A stretch of 64,000 nucleotides of DNA from Prunella strophiata (taxonomy: Eukaryota > Chordata > Aves > Passeriformes > Prunellidae): positions 47,807,126 through 47,871,125 of the forward strand of contig JAZBQD010000014.1 in the NCBI GenBank assembly GCA_036583965.1, given 5' to 3'. Shown one piece after another: positions 1 to 12,199 of the stretch (its first letter is position 1; each line of letters opens with the position of its first letter). Both the position numbers and the translations under genes were made by a program. Under the pieces are notes generated by a model. It had not been told where the DNA came from, did no database searches, and saw only the letters and a list, made by a program, of their open reading frames with translations.

Positions 1-147
1 AATAAAGAAGAATAAAGCTGGGGACTTTTAAAAGACTTCTTTTAACACTCGTCTCTCTCCTCCAAAAACATTGAAGAGTTCCAGGTTTTATTGCACTTGA
101 AGAGAGCATGTGTGTGCTTCATTTCAGTGTTGTTTATTTCTCCACAG
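1..147 (+). other. TES: 3' end of the last TES intron with splice acceptor
   Basis: Non-coding sequence runs into a pyrimidine-rich stretch (TGTTTATTTCTCCACAG) whose AG at 146-147 is the acceptor for the terminal TES exon. Two AATAAA hexamers in the first 16 bases are intronic and have no visible role. Confidence 0.85.
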
Positions 148-339
148 ATCTGCCAAGGCTGTCACAACGCTATAGATCCAGAGGTTCAGCGTGTAACATA
201 CAACAACTTCAACTGGCACGCTAAGCGGGAATGCTTCTTGTGCTCCTGTTGCAGCAAGTGTCTAATTGGCCAGAAGTTCATATCTCTGGAAGGGATGCTT
301 TTCTGCTCAGTGGGATGTAAGGAAAAGATGATGTCCTAA
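148..339 (+). CDS. TES: TES (testin), terminal coding exon, third LIM domain
   Basis: This exon encodes the C-terminal LIM domain of testin, a focal-adhesion and actin-associated scaffold protein; in the known family LIM3 takes part in protein-protein contacts such as binding Mena. The exon begins after a polypyrimidine tract and CCACAG ending at 147 and reads [13 protein letters not shown] onward to a TAA at 337-339, giving about 63 residues. Zinc ligands are visible: a CxxC pair (CQGC), then a histidine followed four residues later by cysteine (NWHAKREC), then C-x2-C in FLCSCC, and a closing C-x3-C in FCSVGC. The H-x4-C spacing is wider than the canonical H-x2-C but, as I remember it, is normal for testin LIM3. 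The ATG at 91 is intronic and not a real start. LIM1, LIM2 and the PET domain must lie upstream of the window. I recognise the family from near-identity to remembered vertebrate testin over [16 protein letters not shown] and CLIGQKF. The exact exon phase is inferred. Confidence 0.95.
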   Translation: MCQGCHNAIDPEVQRVTYNNFNWHAKRECFLCSCCSKCLIGQKFISLEGMLFCSVGCKEKMMS

Positions 340-1573
340 AAGAAGACATGCACAGAACTAATCAAGTATTGCTGGGTTCCAAAGGCTCTTGCATTTCTAC
401 TGTAAAACATATAGTGTCAGGGCATTTAAAATTATTGAAAGTATTAAATAGCATTTCCCAAAGATTTTTTTTTTTTTAATGTCTAAAGCTTCCTATGTAA
501 TCCTCGTTTCTTAGCTGTAATAATACTTTCTCTTTTGGAATACTGTTTCTGAATCTTACTTCAAATTACTTCTTATCACAGAAATGTAAGAAAAAATGTG
601 TTACAAACGCTATACATTCTAAGGGAGTTCTTCACCGTGAAGAATCTTTTTGCTGTATCTTGTCTAATGGAACACGAAAATGTGAAAATGCTCTGATTTA
701 TCTTGTTTTGTATGATAAATGTAACTCTTCCACCTCTGGTTTCACTAATTTATCATTTATATAGTTTTTCTGCTTTCATCAAGCACTTTAGACAAAATGA
801 TCAGTTTTACTGCCATGTACAGCTTTGTTTTCCTGACTTCAAGTATGCAGGGAGAATGACACTAAAAAAAAATTTGCCTTTAATAATTTCTTTGGTTTTG
901 ACACATGGGTTCTTGGGGGATAGTGACTTCTCATGTCTAGTTTTGAAAGTAACTCCACCAGTAGAAAAACTTTGGGTCATGTTTCCTTTTTGCAACTGTT
1001 CATGCCTGGAAAAGCTTTAATTTTACAAATACTGAAGTTATGTTATAGATTGGGGGTGGGGGGTGTTGGTGTTAGAAAATAAGAGCAGGTCTTGCTTAGA
1101 TTTAAAAAAAAATGCAAGTAGTGGGTGTCACTTTTAGCCTTTCAGAACTGGCTTCTGTTCTATATCATGAATGTTCCTTTCCAAAGTTGTGCCTTCTATC
1201 AAGAGGGATGTGGCACATAGTACTGTATGCATTTCCAAGAATGTATTTCTGCAAATGGATTCTGCTTTTGATTTCTAAGTTCTGAACCAAAGCATGAAGA
1301 AGTCTTTCCCAGAAAACTTCCAGTACTTGAGTGAAAAAATCCGCAGCTGTGTATTAGCTTTGCTTACTAGATAAACCAAATGTGTTGCTCTTTCTTTTAT
1401 TTAATAACTACAGACCTACAGTGAAGCTTCTTAGATATCTTTGTGCCAAGCACTGAATGAGGAGTCTTTGGCCTGAAAAAAATAATAAAATAATTAATTT
1501 TTAAAGAAAAGTCTATGCAAGTCTTATGTTTGGTTCTTGTAAGTTTTATGGTGATTGTATTGTAACACCTATA

Positions 1574-1579
1574 AATAAA
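1574..1579 (+). terminator. Candidate proximal TES polyadenylation signal
   Basis: AATAAA inside ATAAATAAAATTAG is followed within about 10-20 bases by TTAGTGTTTTT, a plausible GU/U-rich downstream element. A weaker AATAAA lies at 1484-1489. Use of either would shorten the UTR. Confidence 0.45.
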
Positions 1580-1893
1580 ATTAGTGTTTTTCACTTTAAA
1601 TTGTCTACTAATTCTGTTCTTGTTCAGTCCCCTTGAGGAGAGGTAAGGAGAAAGGGAAATGTTCCCATACTTTAGCTTGGACATTATTTCCTAAGAACTG
1701 AAGACCTGTATTATTGTGCAGTGGTTACAGTCTTGTATAACATTGTTAATGAGCTTATAGGTGCAAAACAGTGGGTCTTGTTCCAACAAATGCACAACTT
1801 CAGAACTTAGTGTTATTTTTTGTTCACATAAACTATTTTAAGACATTGGATGGGAAGTTTTGAATTCATACAAGTGAGGTAATGTGTTGAGAA

Positions 1894-1899
1894 AATAAA
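1894..1899 (+). terminator. Candidate distal TES polyadenylation signal
   Basis: AATAAAG is followed by TTCATTGTGATCC and TTTGAGTGCTGTG, giving a U/GU-rich region 10-30 bases downstream. This is the best-formed signal in the first 2 kb and probably the main cleavage site. Confidence 0.55.
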
Positions 1900-1920
1900 G
1901 TTCATTGTGATCCTTTGAGT

Positions 1921-4900
1921 GCTGTGAAAATAAGACCCACTGAGATACACTGGGATTTTTATATGTTGTCTAAGTTGTAAACTTTACATCCATGTTCTTG
2001 AAGCCAGTACAGCTTTTCTCAGAGATCCTCAGGAAGTACAAAAAGTATATGTATTTCAGCCTATAAGCTGAACCAATAACCTGTATCCTTGCCAGATTTG
2101 CAGGTTTAAGCCAAGGAACACCAGAATGTCTCAGTAAGAGAAGGTTTTTCCATGTAAGTGCTACTTAACCTGCAGCAGGATATGTACTTTAACCTGTACA
2201 GGAAATGCTGTGAGTATGGTGTCTGGGGGAGGGATAAGATCTTATTTAATGATTATCCATAAGGTAGCTTAATAGTGGCTGGGTTTTATGTGTCTTGAGT
2301 GTCATATGTCTGTCCTCAGCCACTCACTAACATCCTTTCTGAAAGATGCAGCTGACTTTTATAAAGAGTTGTGAAAAGATATTTTGCATATTTCATTGCC
2401 CTTCCCTTGCCACACTGTGTAACAGCTTTCTCATTAATGTGGTTACTTGGACTGATAGCAGTCATACTTTTCACTTTAAATCTTATTTCGAATAGTTTTG
2501 TTATTAAAATTTATAATTGTATAACCGTCATTTACAAGCTGAGCAGGAGATACCTCAGGGGTTACTTACTCCATCAAGACACAATTGCCAGGGAAATTTA
2601 TGTCAAACCAAACAATTTCAATAGTCCATCAGCTAGGACTAACTTTTTCCATGCCTCTTCTGAAGCGTGTTGGCTTGCTGGCTTTAGCTGACACTCTTCT
2701 TGAGTATCTTCCCTTGCCTGCTTGATCCCTCTGGCTCTTCTCCCTGGAACATGATGCATCTAGGAGTTTCTTCTGTGGGATATCCAAAGTTTAATTTCTG
2801 TTCATTACAGTAATTGGAAAGGATCATGTCTTAAGAAGGTCAGGTGTAATGTACATGTGATACAGAGAGTAGACAAAGATACTGCTATGTGACTTCACAA
2901 TAGGTCAGAAATGATTAGGAGTGCTGAGCTGTTCTTGTAATGAGCTAAAAAGGAATTTATGTTCCTGCAGATAATGCTTTTTTGTGTTAGCTGAAAGATA
3001 TGTCTACATACTGGAGCTTGAAAACAAGCATTAAGGAGATTTCATTCTGTCACTGTCATAATAAAAATATTGGCAGTAAAGTGTTAGAGCTTTTTCTCTT
3101 GCAGTTTTGGCTATTTTATTAGAAGTCCCTTTGGACCTATTTATCTTAATAAGCTAAGAATAGAAGCTGGAAGCTTTTGCATACTTCAGTAATAAAAATA
3201 TATACTTTCCAGATGAAATTTTGACTTCTCTTGAATGTTGAAGTTCTTTGCTGAAGAGTAGAACTTTTTTGGTAAGAAAGAGTTATAAGCAGTCATTTTA
3301 ACAGCTAAATCTTTTTATTTAAGGAAGAGCTATCCTGTGGGTCTGTAAAATAGAGGCTGTTAAAAGCTTTGCAAAAACATTGAAAGAACAAAGCTAAGGA
3401 AGCACATCTTTGAATTAGTAACATACATGGTAGAAATAATCTAACTTTTACTGAGATTTGGATTACATTTCAAGCATAGTATGGTTATACATATGCTAGA
3501 AATAAAAACATCTTTTAATCAGGTCTCATATGTATTTTTTATCTCTGGAAATCTAAAGTTTATATATTAAAAGACATGCTAAAGAACAATCAACACAGGA
3601 ACTTCCCATTTGCTTCCAGAATCATAGGTTTTGATTCTGAACACAGTTCAGATTCAGATTAATGGTGTGAAGCAAAGTTATCTGACTGTGGTAGTAATGA
3701 CCATTAGCACAGAAGTGTTTGCTTGCAGAACTAGAAGTACTTGGACACTTTAGGACCCTTTGATTCTCAGAACTGGTGAGGTAGGGCTGGCAGAATGGTA
3801 ACATTTTGCTCAATAGCCTCTGATAAATTTAGCATGGGTTTGGGATGCTAGCAGCTAGGAATGGGTGGCAAGGAAGGAGGCTGGCAGTCTGTGAAAGGGT
3901 CAGCAATTCACCTTCAGCAAGCTCTCCAAGGGACCAGGGACACAATGGCTGTACTGACAGCAGGATGAAGGGAGCTAGTGTGTAGCAGTTCAAGGACAGA
4001 AATTCAGAGTTCAGGTAGAGTGTCCTCAGGTCCTGGGCATGCTCTCCCACCACAGCAGCGTCCCATACCTTGTTGAATCTCAGTGGAAAGCCATCTTAAA
4101 AATCACCTCCACAAGAGCAGTCCTCTGGGTCCCAAGTAGTCCTCCTTTCTCAGCTCAAGTAAAACACTGACAGAGAATATTCCAGTCCAGTTCACATCAA
4201 TATGTATGAATGCTTTTGTATGATGAAAAAGGCTAGGAGAGGCCAGTAGAAAATTTGCTAGGCCTCATACCTCTCCATGAGTCAGGACTGTGGAGTGCCC
4301 TGTTTTATCCTAGAACTGACAGGAACACACTCCAACTGCTCCTCACCTATCCATCAATCTCCATTGAGTGCAAATGTTATTTTCTTCATAATTTTCAGTG
4401 TGAAACACAGAGAAGGTTTGTTCACCTTCCTTTTTATCTCTGAATGAGTGAAGTGTTTGCTTCCAGAAGTGGGAAGTCTGGATTCAAGGCTGTCCTCAAG
4501 CATTTTAGCTCCAAATTCTCCCTCTCACCTTCTGGGAGAATGTCCCAGTCCATCAAGCTGTGGTGTCAGCTCCAAGTAAGGCACTCATCATCCATTGTAG
4601 GTAGACCAAAGCAATTAAGAATTTCATAGTCAACCTAAACTACACATTGTACAGCTACTGATTTTTAATGTTAACTGAAAAACACCACAGAAGTTGTATT
4701 GCTGTGTTGTTAGCACTCAGCAGCAAGTAGGATCACACACAAGTAGATTTGGTGATTTTTGTCTTGCAAAGAGCTGCTTGTTAATGGTATAAAGTTGGAG
4801 CCTCTCTGCACTCATTGCATCTACTACCTTATTGCTTCAAAGTGCTGAGGCTGAAAAGGTCTACAGGCCAGGGCCTTCTACCTTTGCCTTTACTCAATCC

Positions 4901-6106
4901 TTCAGTCAAAAAGTAAATTGAGTTTGTTATTAAGCATAAGGCCAAAAATGACACTTAGTAGAGTTAAGTGTACTGCCAAAGAGTCCCTAGAAGTAAGTGC
5001 TAAATGGAAAACATATAATCTCATTATAATCAAGTACTGAAAATAACATGTTAATTTTTTCCATGTCCTTATTAACATAAAATGGTGGTAAAGGAGCTTT
5101 AAGGACCTCAAGTCCAAAAACATCTGAGCCAGGACCAGGCTCAGATTGTAGGCTGCCACCCTGTGTTCACTGCCTAACTCACAAAAACTGAGCCAGATAG
5201 GTTTTACCTCCAAGGCAATATCTGCTTCAGGGTGCCACCACCAGAGCTGCAATGTCAGATTCAGTGACTGCTATGAACAATCATGACAAAGTGTTACAGA
5301 TCATTTTCCCCCTTCGCCTCCCCCCTAAACAAGTGAAAAAAATAAGAGGATGTTTCTGCTACAAATTAAGCCCAGCATTGTTCAGATTTGGATTCATGCC
5401 CAGCATTGTCATAGAAAACTTTTGCACCCAGTTTATGAGAAACTAGTCAAGCTTCATATATTTGTCAACTTTTCATTTGTTAAAAAAAAAAAAATTAGTG
5501 TCACAATAAAGCATCGAGGCTATTTATTGTTTACCCTGACTGAGTTGTTTACATGAGTCAAGACTTGACTTTTATGATGGTAGTAACTGAATTCTTGGAA
5601 GCAGCCACCTGATGTTCCTCGGTTCCCCAGCAGATGCCGTCTGTGCTGCGCTCAGCGCACGGGCTGCTGCATCCGCAGGGCAGGGCTCTGGGAAACAGCA
5701 GGAAAGTAAGTTTTGAACTGAAAGAGATGTTCTGAAGGCTTTAAGAAGGAGTAAGTCTAGAAGGCAGTACAGAACTGGGAAAAAAGCATGACTAGGAATT
5801 TGTATTGGAGAAAGAGGCACAAGGAAGATATTTTAGAATTAACATGAGCAGAGTGGGAAAATAGAGGGAAAACATGTAATATGCCATGTAATAATCCTGA
5901 AGCACTGTGAAATAGTTTTGACTTACTATTAAAAGGTAAAAAACATGGAGTGCTGAAGTTCAATTACTCTAGAAAATCAAAACTGATGATGCTGTTTAAT
6001 TGCTATGGGTAGAAATCAGGCCATGAGGGTAAGAAACAGGCTGCAATAATCAAGGTTGTGAGATAAGAAGAAGAGGACTTCAAGATGACAGGTGGTGAGG
6101 AGAGGT
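1921..6106. other. Intergenic, no recognised gene
   Basis: AT-rich sequence without a supportable gene. Open frames here, including a 106-codon one at 2371-2691, have no recognisable family. A GC-richer stretch at about 3830-4620 resembles no repeat I know. A small CpG patch lies at 5617-5680. Confidence 0.6.
5617..5680. promoter_or_regulatory. Small CpG-rich patch with GCGC palindrome
   Basis: About six CpGs fall in 64 bases in otherwise CpG-poor sequence. The core TGCGCT-C-AGCGCA at 5647-5659 is a palindrome with 6-bp arms, reminiscent of an NRF1-type GCGC site. Function is not shown. Confidence 0.25.
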
Positions 6107-6653
6107 TGTTCTTCAGCCCTGATGAGGCATATCTGGAGTGCTGTGTCCAGTTTTGGGCTCCTCAGTACAAGACAGACCTGGAGCTTCTGGAGTGGGTTCA
6201 GCAGAGGACAAAACTAATTGAGGAGCTGAAGCATCTCTTATGAGGAAAGTATGAGGGAGCTGGGCCTTTTCAGCCTTTAGAAGAGACAACTGAGTGGGGA
6301 CATCAGTGTCTATCAGTACTGAAGAGAGGGTGTCAGTGTCAAGGGCACAGGAACCAGGCTCTGCTCAGTGGTGCTGAGCAATAGCACAAAAAGCAACAGG
6401 CAGAAACTGATGCTCAGGAAGTGCATCCTATATACACCTGTATATAAGAAAGAACTTTACTGTGCAAGTGACTGTGCACTGGAACAGTCTGCTCAGAGAG
6501 GTTGTAGAGTCTGCCTCACTGGAGATACTTCAAGAATCACTTAACACAATCCTGTGCCATGTGCTCTGGATGATCCTGCTTGAGCAGGAAGTTGGACCAG
6601 ATGACCCACTGTGGTCCTTTTCAGTCTTACCCATTCAGTGATTCTGTGATTCA
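6107..6653 (+). mobile_element. CR1 LINE fragment (3' end)
   Basis: Contains CR1 3' landmarks in order: TGGAGTGCTGTGTCCAGTTT, a GAGGGAGCTGGGCCTTTTCAGCCT block, the GGAACAGTCTGCTCAGAGAGG block, the GAAGTTGGACCAGATGACC block, and a terminal GATTCTGTGATTC. It is 5'-truncated and has no intact coding capacity. Confidence 0.85.
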
Positions 6654-6982
6654 GCAGTAATCCATGCTCCTAATGTTGCACACTTACATCTAAAAAGTTA
6701 TGTGTTACACCTGTATGGTGATTAACAGGTGTGCCTCATTTCAACAAAGCTAAAGTGGTTTTGTGTGCTAATGGTCTGAGGCACTGTGCTGAAGTCTGCT
6801 GCCTGAGGTTAGCTTTATGACTCTTCCTAGCAAGGAGATCTGATTCTGAGGAATTTCACATCTCATTCTGCAGGAATTAGAGCACTGGTAACAGCTAAGC
6901 AAGATAAAAGCAAAACCAAGTGTCCATCTTTTAACTGTGGAATCAGTATTTGAGGGCTCATTGCATCACACAAAGATTTAAA

Positions 6983-7110
6983 CTGAAGAGACCTCTAGGA
7001 GTCATCCAGTTCAATCCTCTGCTGAAAACATGATAAAATTTGTGGGTACATTGTTACTCAGGGCCTTGTCCAGTCAAGTCATAGTCACAACCTGCTGTTC
7101 CAATGACAGC
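6983..7110 (-). mobile_element. Degenerate CR1 fragment, minus strand
   Basis: GAGACCTCTAGGAGTCATCCAG, then TTCAATCCTCTGCTGAAA and CAGGGCCTTGTCCAGTCAAG, match the reverse-complement CR1 3' region. It is old and diverged; the right boundary is unclear and may reach about 7200. Confidence 0.55.
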
Positions 7111-7199
7111 TGTGATTTAGCTCTTATCTCCTGGCCTGCTGTGGTTTTCACTGTCACACATCACTGTAAAGGTACCCTACTAGCTGCCATTTCTCCCTC

Positions 7200-10100
7200 C
7201 ATCATTGCTCCATAGCATCTTCCTTACAACAGTCAAAGCATTTCCAAGTACCTGAACCAAAGCAGCTTAGCTCCCAGAGGTTTTGTGATTAATTGACAAT
7301 CTAATTGTACTTGTATTAATTTGCAGCAAGAGTTTCTCCTTCAGAGACTTCAAAGAATCTAATTGGAAAACCATACTTATAAATGCATTTATGACTTTTA
7401 TCATCATCTACATTTACTGTGTAGCAGAGACTCCATACAGGCAAGAACTCTGAGGGTTTCTGTGGCTTAATACAAACTCTGACTAATGCATTTCCCATGA
7501 TTAGGGAATTCATTAGATCTTGCCCATGTGAAATTTATGTTGTCTATTAAGGGGCTGAGGCTCAGCAGAGGTTCAGCATTAACAGACAAAACTTGTTTTG
7601 CAAGTTTTTTGAAACTTTTAGGAACTTAACATTAGATGTCTATCCCTCTGCCAAGTTTGGCTAAGGTTACAGGAGAAGAGGCTCCTCTGTCTCACACACA
7701 GACCGCCTACATGGAAAACACATCCACACATGACTCAGTCTGAAGAGTCTTTCCAAAAGTACCTTAACTAACACTTCAGTGTGGTCTGCACCAATTTCTA
7801 TCTGACACTAGCAAGCTTCAGAACAGGCAGAAAAATCCACCTTCAGCATTTGCAGCATTTCCTACTGGTGTGTTTTGGTGTGGTGACCCTCTGTTCAGCA
7901 TTTTGGCTCTAACCTTTACTGCATTTCAAGTTCTGGACCCAAAAATGGCACATTCTGACAGACAAGTTTGAGGTACTGACACCTTTTAGATATTTTGTGT
8001 AGAAATTTGACTCAATGGAAGCTATTGAGGCTTATCTTGTCTCAGTTGGACACATATTCTTCAAAGAAAATGTGGAAAAAAGTCAACAACACAGCTTAAA
8101 GTTCCAGCTGAAACAAGCTGGGAGGTATTTTTTAATTAGTAATTTTGGTGGTGTATTCAGGAGACAAATCAAGAATAATCAGTAAGAATAAAATCAGTAA
8201 ACAGTTCATCAGTTCTTAGAAAACATTTTAATGACCTTTCAGAATAGGGAGCCAGAACATTGTGGGCAGAATACAAACAGCATCTCTCTCATTCCAGGAA
8301 TTCAATGCACTTTTTTTCGCTTCAAAAACTCTCAATATGATAGGCATTCAGAAGTTTTTCAGGCTACTTTTGTGGAATTACATCTATTCCATTGCTTCTT
8401 TATTTTGTTTGCTTTCCTTTTAATAATTTAGGGAAATTATCTCTAAAACTGAATATTCCTCTACAAATTTCTGAATTACAGCAAACAGACAGGTTCTTAG
8501 CCCACCATAATTTAACTGTAATGCATGGAAAATATTGACACACACTGCTTGGAATCCTTTTTATCCTTTTACCTCTTTCCTGTCTAAAAGCATAAGGAAT
8601 CAGCATAGTTTAGCAGACTGCAGAGCATGACTGCAAAGCAGAAACATCCAACATCTAATTCCAGTTGCTGGCTGAATGCAATAGACATTGTCTAAATTCC
8701 TTGGGCATTCTGTTCCTCGATCCCCATCCTACGTGGGATGGGTGTAGCAGCAACTTCATGGTGATATTTTGAGGCCTGGTTCACTCTAACTGGTAAAGTT
8801 TATTGAATCTGTAAACTGTATAACTGCAGTGCAGTTCTATAAATGGTCTTAACAGTCTTTTCTGAAATACCTTTTTTCTTCATTTTGAAATTCCCATACA
8901 AAACTGCCAAACAGAATCTGGGCTTTATATTTAGGAAGCCTGTAATCATTCCATGAAGTTTAAGAAATCTGGCAGTGATCTGGAAAACTTAGGAGGTAAT
9001 GAAAGGTTAGCAGGAGGAATGCACAAGTGCCTTGTATGGTAGTGGAGAGTAGAACCCATACATATTATGATAATACAGCACAGCTCTTGTCTTTGGGGTG
9101 GGCCTTGGTTGTATAGTTCTGCCTGCATCTGAAATGCATGGCAGTGTAAACATCACACAGAGATTCTCTTAAACATTTGTAAATAGTTCAGTAATTTTGA
9201 GAAAGGGGGTGGAGCCTGCAGATGGCTAAAGAAAGAAGCATTATTCTCATGCTTGCTGAACTCACTGTCCCAAGCCCAGCTCTGATCCTAATGTAAACCA
9301 CTGCCACTTGCCTTCAGGCACAGTTGTACAACGCGTGTCTGGCCAGACTTGGAAGGCACACACTGTTCCAGAGAGGGCTGTGCTGCATCCCAACCTGACC
9401 CAAATGTGAAACCCCAAACTGAGGATTTCTTTCTACTTAGCAAGAAAAGGTGCAGCATTTAGTATTTTGTGGGTGGCTTGGAGGAGATGAAACTTTTTTT
9501 TACTGAAAACTAGTTCTGGAAACCAGAAATCCTGAGATATCATCTTTAGGCTGGGTTTTCTTTCTCTCACTGCTGATCACTTAGAGAAAGTGAAACCTTT
9601 TCTAGTTCTGTGGTTTAATTTTATTTTTTTTTTTAAATTAGAATGGAAGCACCAATGTTTCTGGAACCTTCTGAAGTCAATTAATAGTTTTAGAATAACG
9701 TGAAGATGAAAGGTAGTAAATGTTTACTCCAGGTGACTGTGTTCTCAACATTCCAGTTTCACAGAACTCAATATAGAAATTTGCTTGGCTGACAATGCCT
9801 GGCTATTACACATAGGCCTTGAGGCTCTAATTGTATGCTGCCACTCAGCTCCCCTGCTCTGAATATTGGCTCAAGGTGTAGTAGATTTTATTCCCAAAAT
9901 ACCCTGCTGCTGTTACTGCAGGTAAATTTTAGTTCTCAGTTCAGTCAATTGAACTCGTATACTGAGTTAACTGCAGCTATTTATTTACTTACCAGAAGAC
10001 AACATTTAAATAAAGAACCAAATCAAATATGAGTTAAAAAAACCAAACATCCTTAAATCCAACATAATCCCAAATGGTCTCATTAGGATTGCATGATTAG

Positions 10101-10770
10101 AAGTATTATTTGCTATAGCAGCACTATACCAGTCTGCACTACTAATCATTCAGAGAACATCTATGGGTGGGCAATCTCATTAGTGCAGGAAAAGGTTCTA
10201 TCAGCAAGTGCTCCATCTTTCAAACTGATAAGAACAGGTCCCTATTGACAGAAGTCTGTGGAAAAGGAATAGGATGTGGAATTTTAGGCTCCCATTTCAG
10301 AGGAGCCTGCCAGCAGTCTTCATACGTGGTGGTACACAGGTCTCAGTCCCATTAGCAGAAGTAATAGGAAGACAGAGCTCTTTGGGAGGGGTTCTCTAGG
10401 GACTCCAGTAACAGGACAGGAATTAGAAGCCTCTGAGGAATGTCAGAGTCCCACCCCATCAGCTAACCCATATCCTTCACTTTGCATTCATAGTGATAGG
10501 ACTGACATCCACAAGTGAGGCAACACTGAGTCATCAGAGCCATCTAATCTAGCAAATTACTTTCACAGGATTCCCTACATTTCATAGAGTGGAAAGAAAT
10601 GTGGAGGTGGAATTTCTTGGTCAAGCACAGTCCTTTCACCCCAGGCCAGTGACATTGCCTCTTCTATTGTTAATAGTGACCCTTACAGGAAACCTCTCAG
10701 GGGGAAGGTACAGAAGTGAGACCTGGCCAGCTGCCTGCTCATACCAATCTGCAGCCAATTCAGCTGGCTG
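7200..10770. other. Intergenic, no recognised gene
   Basis: Unique-looking AT-rich sequence with short unsupported open frames only. A few CpGs occur around 9330 (ACAACGCGTGTC). I see no repeat family or RNA gene. Confidence 0.55.
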
Positions 10771-11327
10771 AGAGAATCATGAAATGATCACATTTGGAAG
10801 AGATCTTAAAGATTTTCCAGTCTAACCATCCACCCAGCACTACCACTGTACCCACACGACCACATCACCCAGTGCCAGATGCAGATGCCTCTTAAACATC
10901 TCCAGGTATGGTGAGTCAAGCACCTCCCTGGGCAACTTATTCTGATGCCTGACCACCCCAACAGTGATTTTTTTTTTTTTTTCTAATATCTAATCTGAAT
11001 CTCCCCTAGTCTCAGCTATATTGTTATAAAGGCAATTTTCTCTCACTGCAGGCACAGTAGATGAGACCAGCCCCCACCTCACAACAGCCTTCTTTCAGGT
11101 AGTTGTGGAGAGTGATGAGCTGCTCCCTGAGTGTCCCTCTTCTCAAGACTAAACAAACCCAGTTTTCTCAGCCACTCCTCATAAAAGATGTCTTCTAGGC
11201 CTTTCACCTTATTGCCCTTTACTGGACAGGCTCCAGTATTTCCATGACCTTTTTAAAGTGAGGGGCCCAAAACTGAACTGTACTCAAGATGTGGCATCAC
11301 AATGCTGAGTACAGGAGGGAAGTTCTC
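10771..11327 (-). mobile_element. CR1 LINE fragment, minus strand
   Basis: Begins with AGAGAATCATGAAATGATCAC, the inverted CR1 3' end. It continues through CACCTCCCTGGGCAACTTATTCTGATGCC, the CCTTCTTTCAGGTAGTTGTGGAGAG block, TCAGCCACTCCTCATA, and GAGGGGCCCAAAACTGAACTG to GCTGAGTACAGG. An internal T run lies at about 10969-10982. Its right half (11049 onward) is duplicated at 12200. Confidence 0.85.
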
Positions 11328-11600
11328 AGGTTTTGGAGGGGCTCTTTTCTTTTGGGGCATTGTGTTTTTACCCCAGCCAACAACCAAGCCCTACACAGCT
11401 GCTCACTCACTGCCCCACCACCAGGACTGGGGGTAAATCAAAAGGATGAAAGCTGGAAAACTCATGGATTGAGATTGAGACAGTTTCCTAGGGAAAGCAA
11501 AAGCTGTGCACAGAGGCAAACCAAAACAAGGAATTAAGTCACTGCCTCCTATGGGCAGGCAGGGGTTGCCACCATCTGCCAGGAGAGCAGAGCCCCATCA
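11049..11600. repeat. Tandem duplication, copy 1
   Basis: This 552-bp segment (CR1 right half plus adjacent repeat) recurs at 12200-12748 with about six or seven differences, nearly all one-base length changes in short C runs. An 83-codon stretch (11289-11537) is identical in both copies (12438-12686). Confidence 0.9.
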
Positions 11601-11698
11601 CATGTGATGGTGACTTGGGATGTCAAATGCCATCCCTCTGAACATCCCCCTTTCCCCTTCATCCTCCCACTTTACACACAGAACACGATGGTAATACA
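11328..11698. mobile_element. Probable LTR/ERV-derived dispersed repeat, first part
   Basis: From TTGGAGGGGCTCTTTTCTTT through CACCACCAGGACTGGGGG and GGCAGGCAGGGGTTGCC, this resembles a dispersed avian repeat I remember as LTR-derived, in which a TATGGTATGGAATATCC motif precedes a TTTGGTCAG motif. The array at 11699 starts exactly where that motif is expected. The class assignment is from memory. Confidence 0.45.
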
Positions 11699-12199
11699 TA
11701 TGGAATATCTATGGAATATCTATGGAATATCTATGGAATATCTATGGAATATCTATGGAATATCTATGGAATATCTATGGAATATCTATGGAATATCTAT
11801 GGAATATCTATGGAATATCTATGGAATATCTATGGAATATCTATGGAATATCTATGGAATATCTATGGAATATCTATGGAATATCTATGGAATATCTATG
11901 GAATATCTATGGAATATCTATGGAATATCTATGGAATATCTATGGAATATCTATGGAATATCTATGGAATATCTATGGAATATCTATGGAATATCTATGG
12001 AATATCTATGGAATATCTATGGAATATCTATGGAATATCTATGGAATATCTATGGAATATCTATGGAATATCTATGGAATATCTATGGAATATCTATGGA
12101 ATATCTATGGAATATCTATGGAATATCTATGGAATATCTATGGAATATCTATGGAATATCTATGGAATATCTATGGAATATCTATGGAATATCTATGGA
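11699..12199 (+). repeat. 11-bp minisatellite, 45 perfect copies
   Basis: The unit TGGAATATCTA runs head to tail from 11701 with 45 full copies to 12195, plus TGGA and two preceding matching bases. I see no substitution anywhere in the array. With a unit not divisible by three, all three + frames stay open and encode the same 11-residue period ([11 protein letters not shown]); the minus strand carries TAG stops. It is not a gene. Confidence 0.97.

Larger units (their letters stand above)
340..1920 (+). other. TES: TES 3' untranslated region (end inferred)
   Basis: AT-rich sequence follows the TES stop codon, with ATTTA motifs around 744-758 and a G-rich tract at about 1052-1063. The distal boundary is inferred from the last strong AATAAA with a GU-rich follower (1894). 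A UTR of about 1.5 kb fits a testin mRNA as I remember it from mammals. Short open frames inside are chance. Confidence 0.65.

Noticed and set aside
91..147. ATG at 91 as the start of an 82-residue LIM protein
   Set aside because: The segment 91-147 is a hydrophobic read-through of a polypyrimidine/acceptor region; the real exon starts after AG at 147.
1052..1069. G-quadruplex in the TES 3' UTR
   Set aside because: Only two G tracts of three or more are present (five and six G); four such tracts are not available without splitting.
2371..2691. 106-residue membrane-like + strand protein
   Set aside because: Hydrophobicity follows from T-rich DNA; no homologue recognised and it lies just past the TES 3' end.
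11699..12199. CRISPR-like or satellite-like array
   Set aside because: There are no spacers and the unit is only 11 bp; it is a minisatellite in a vertebrate intergenic region.
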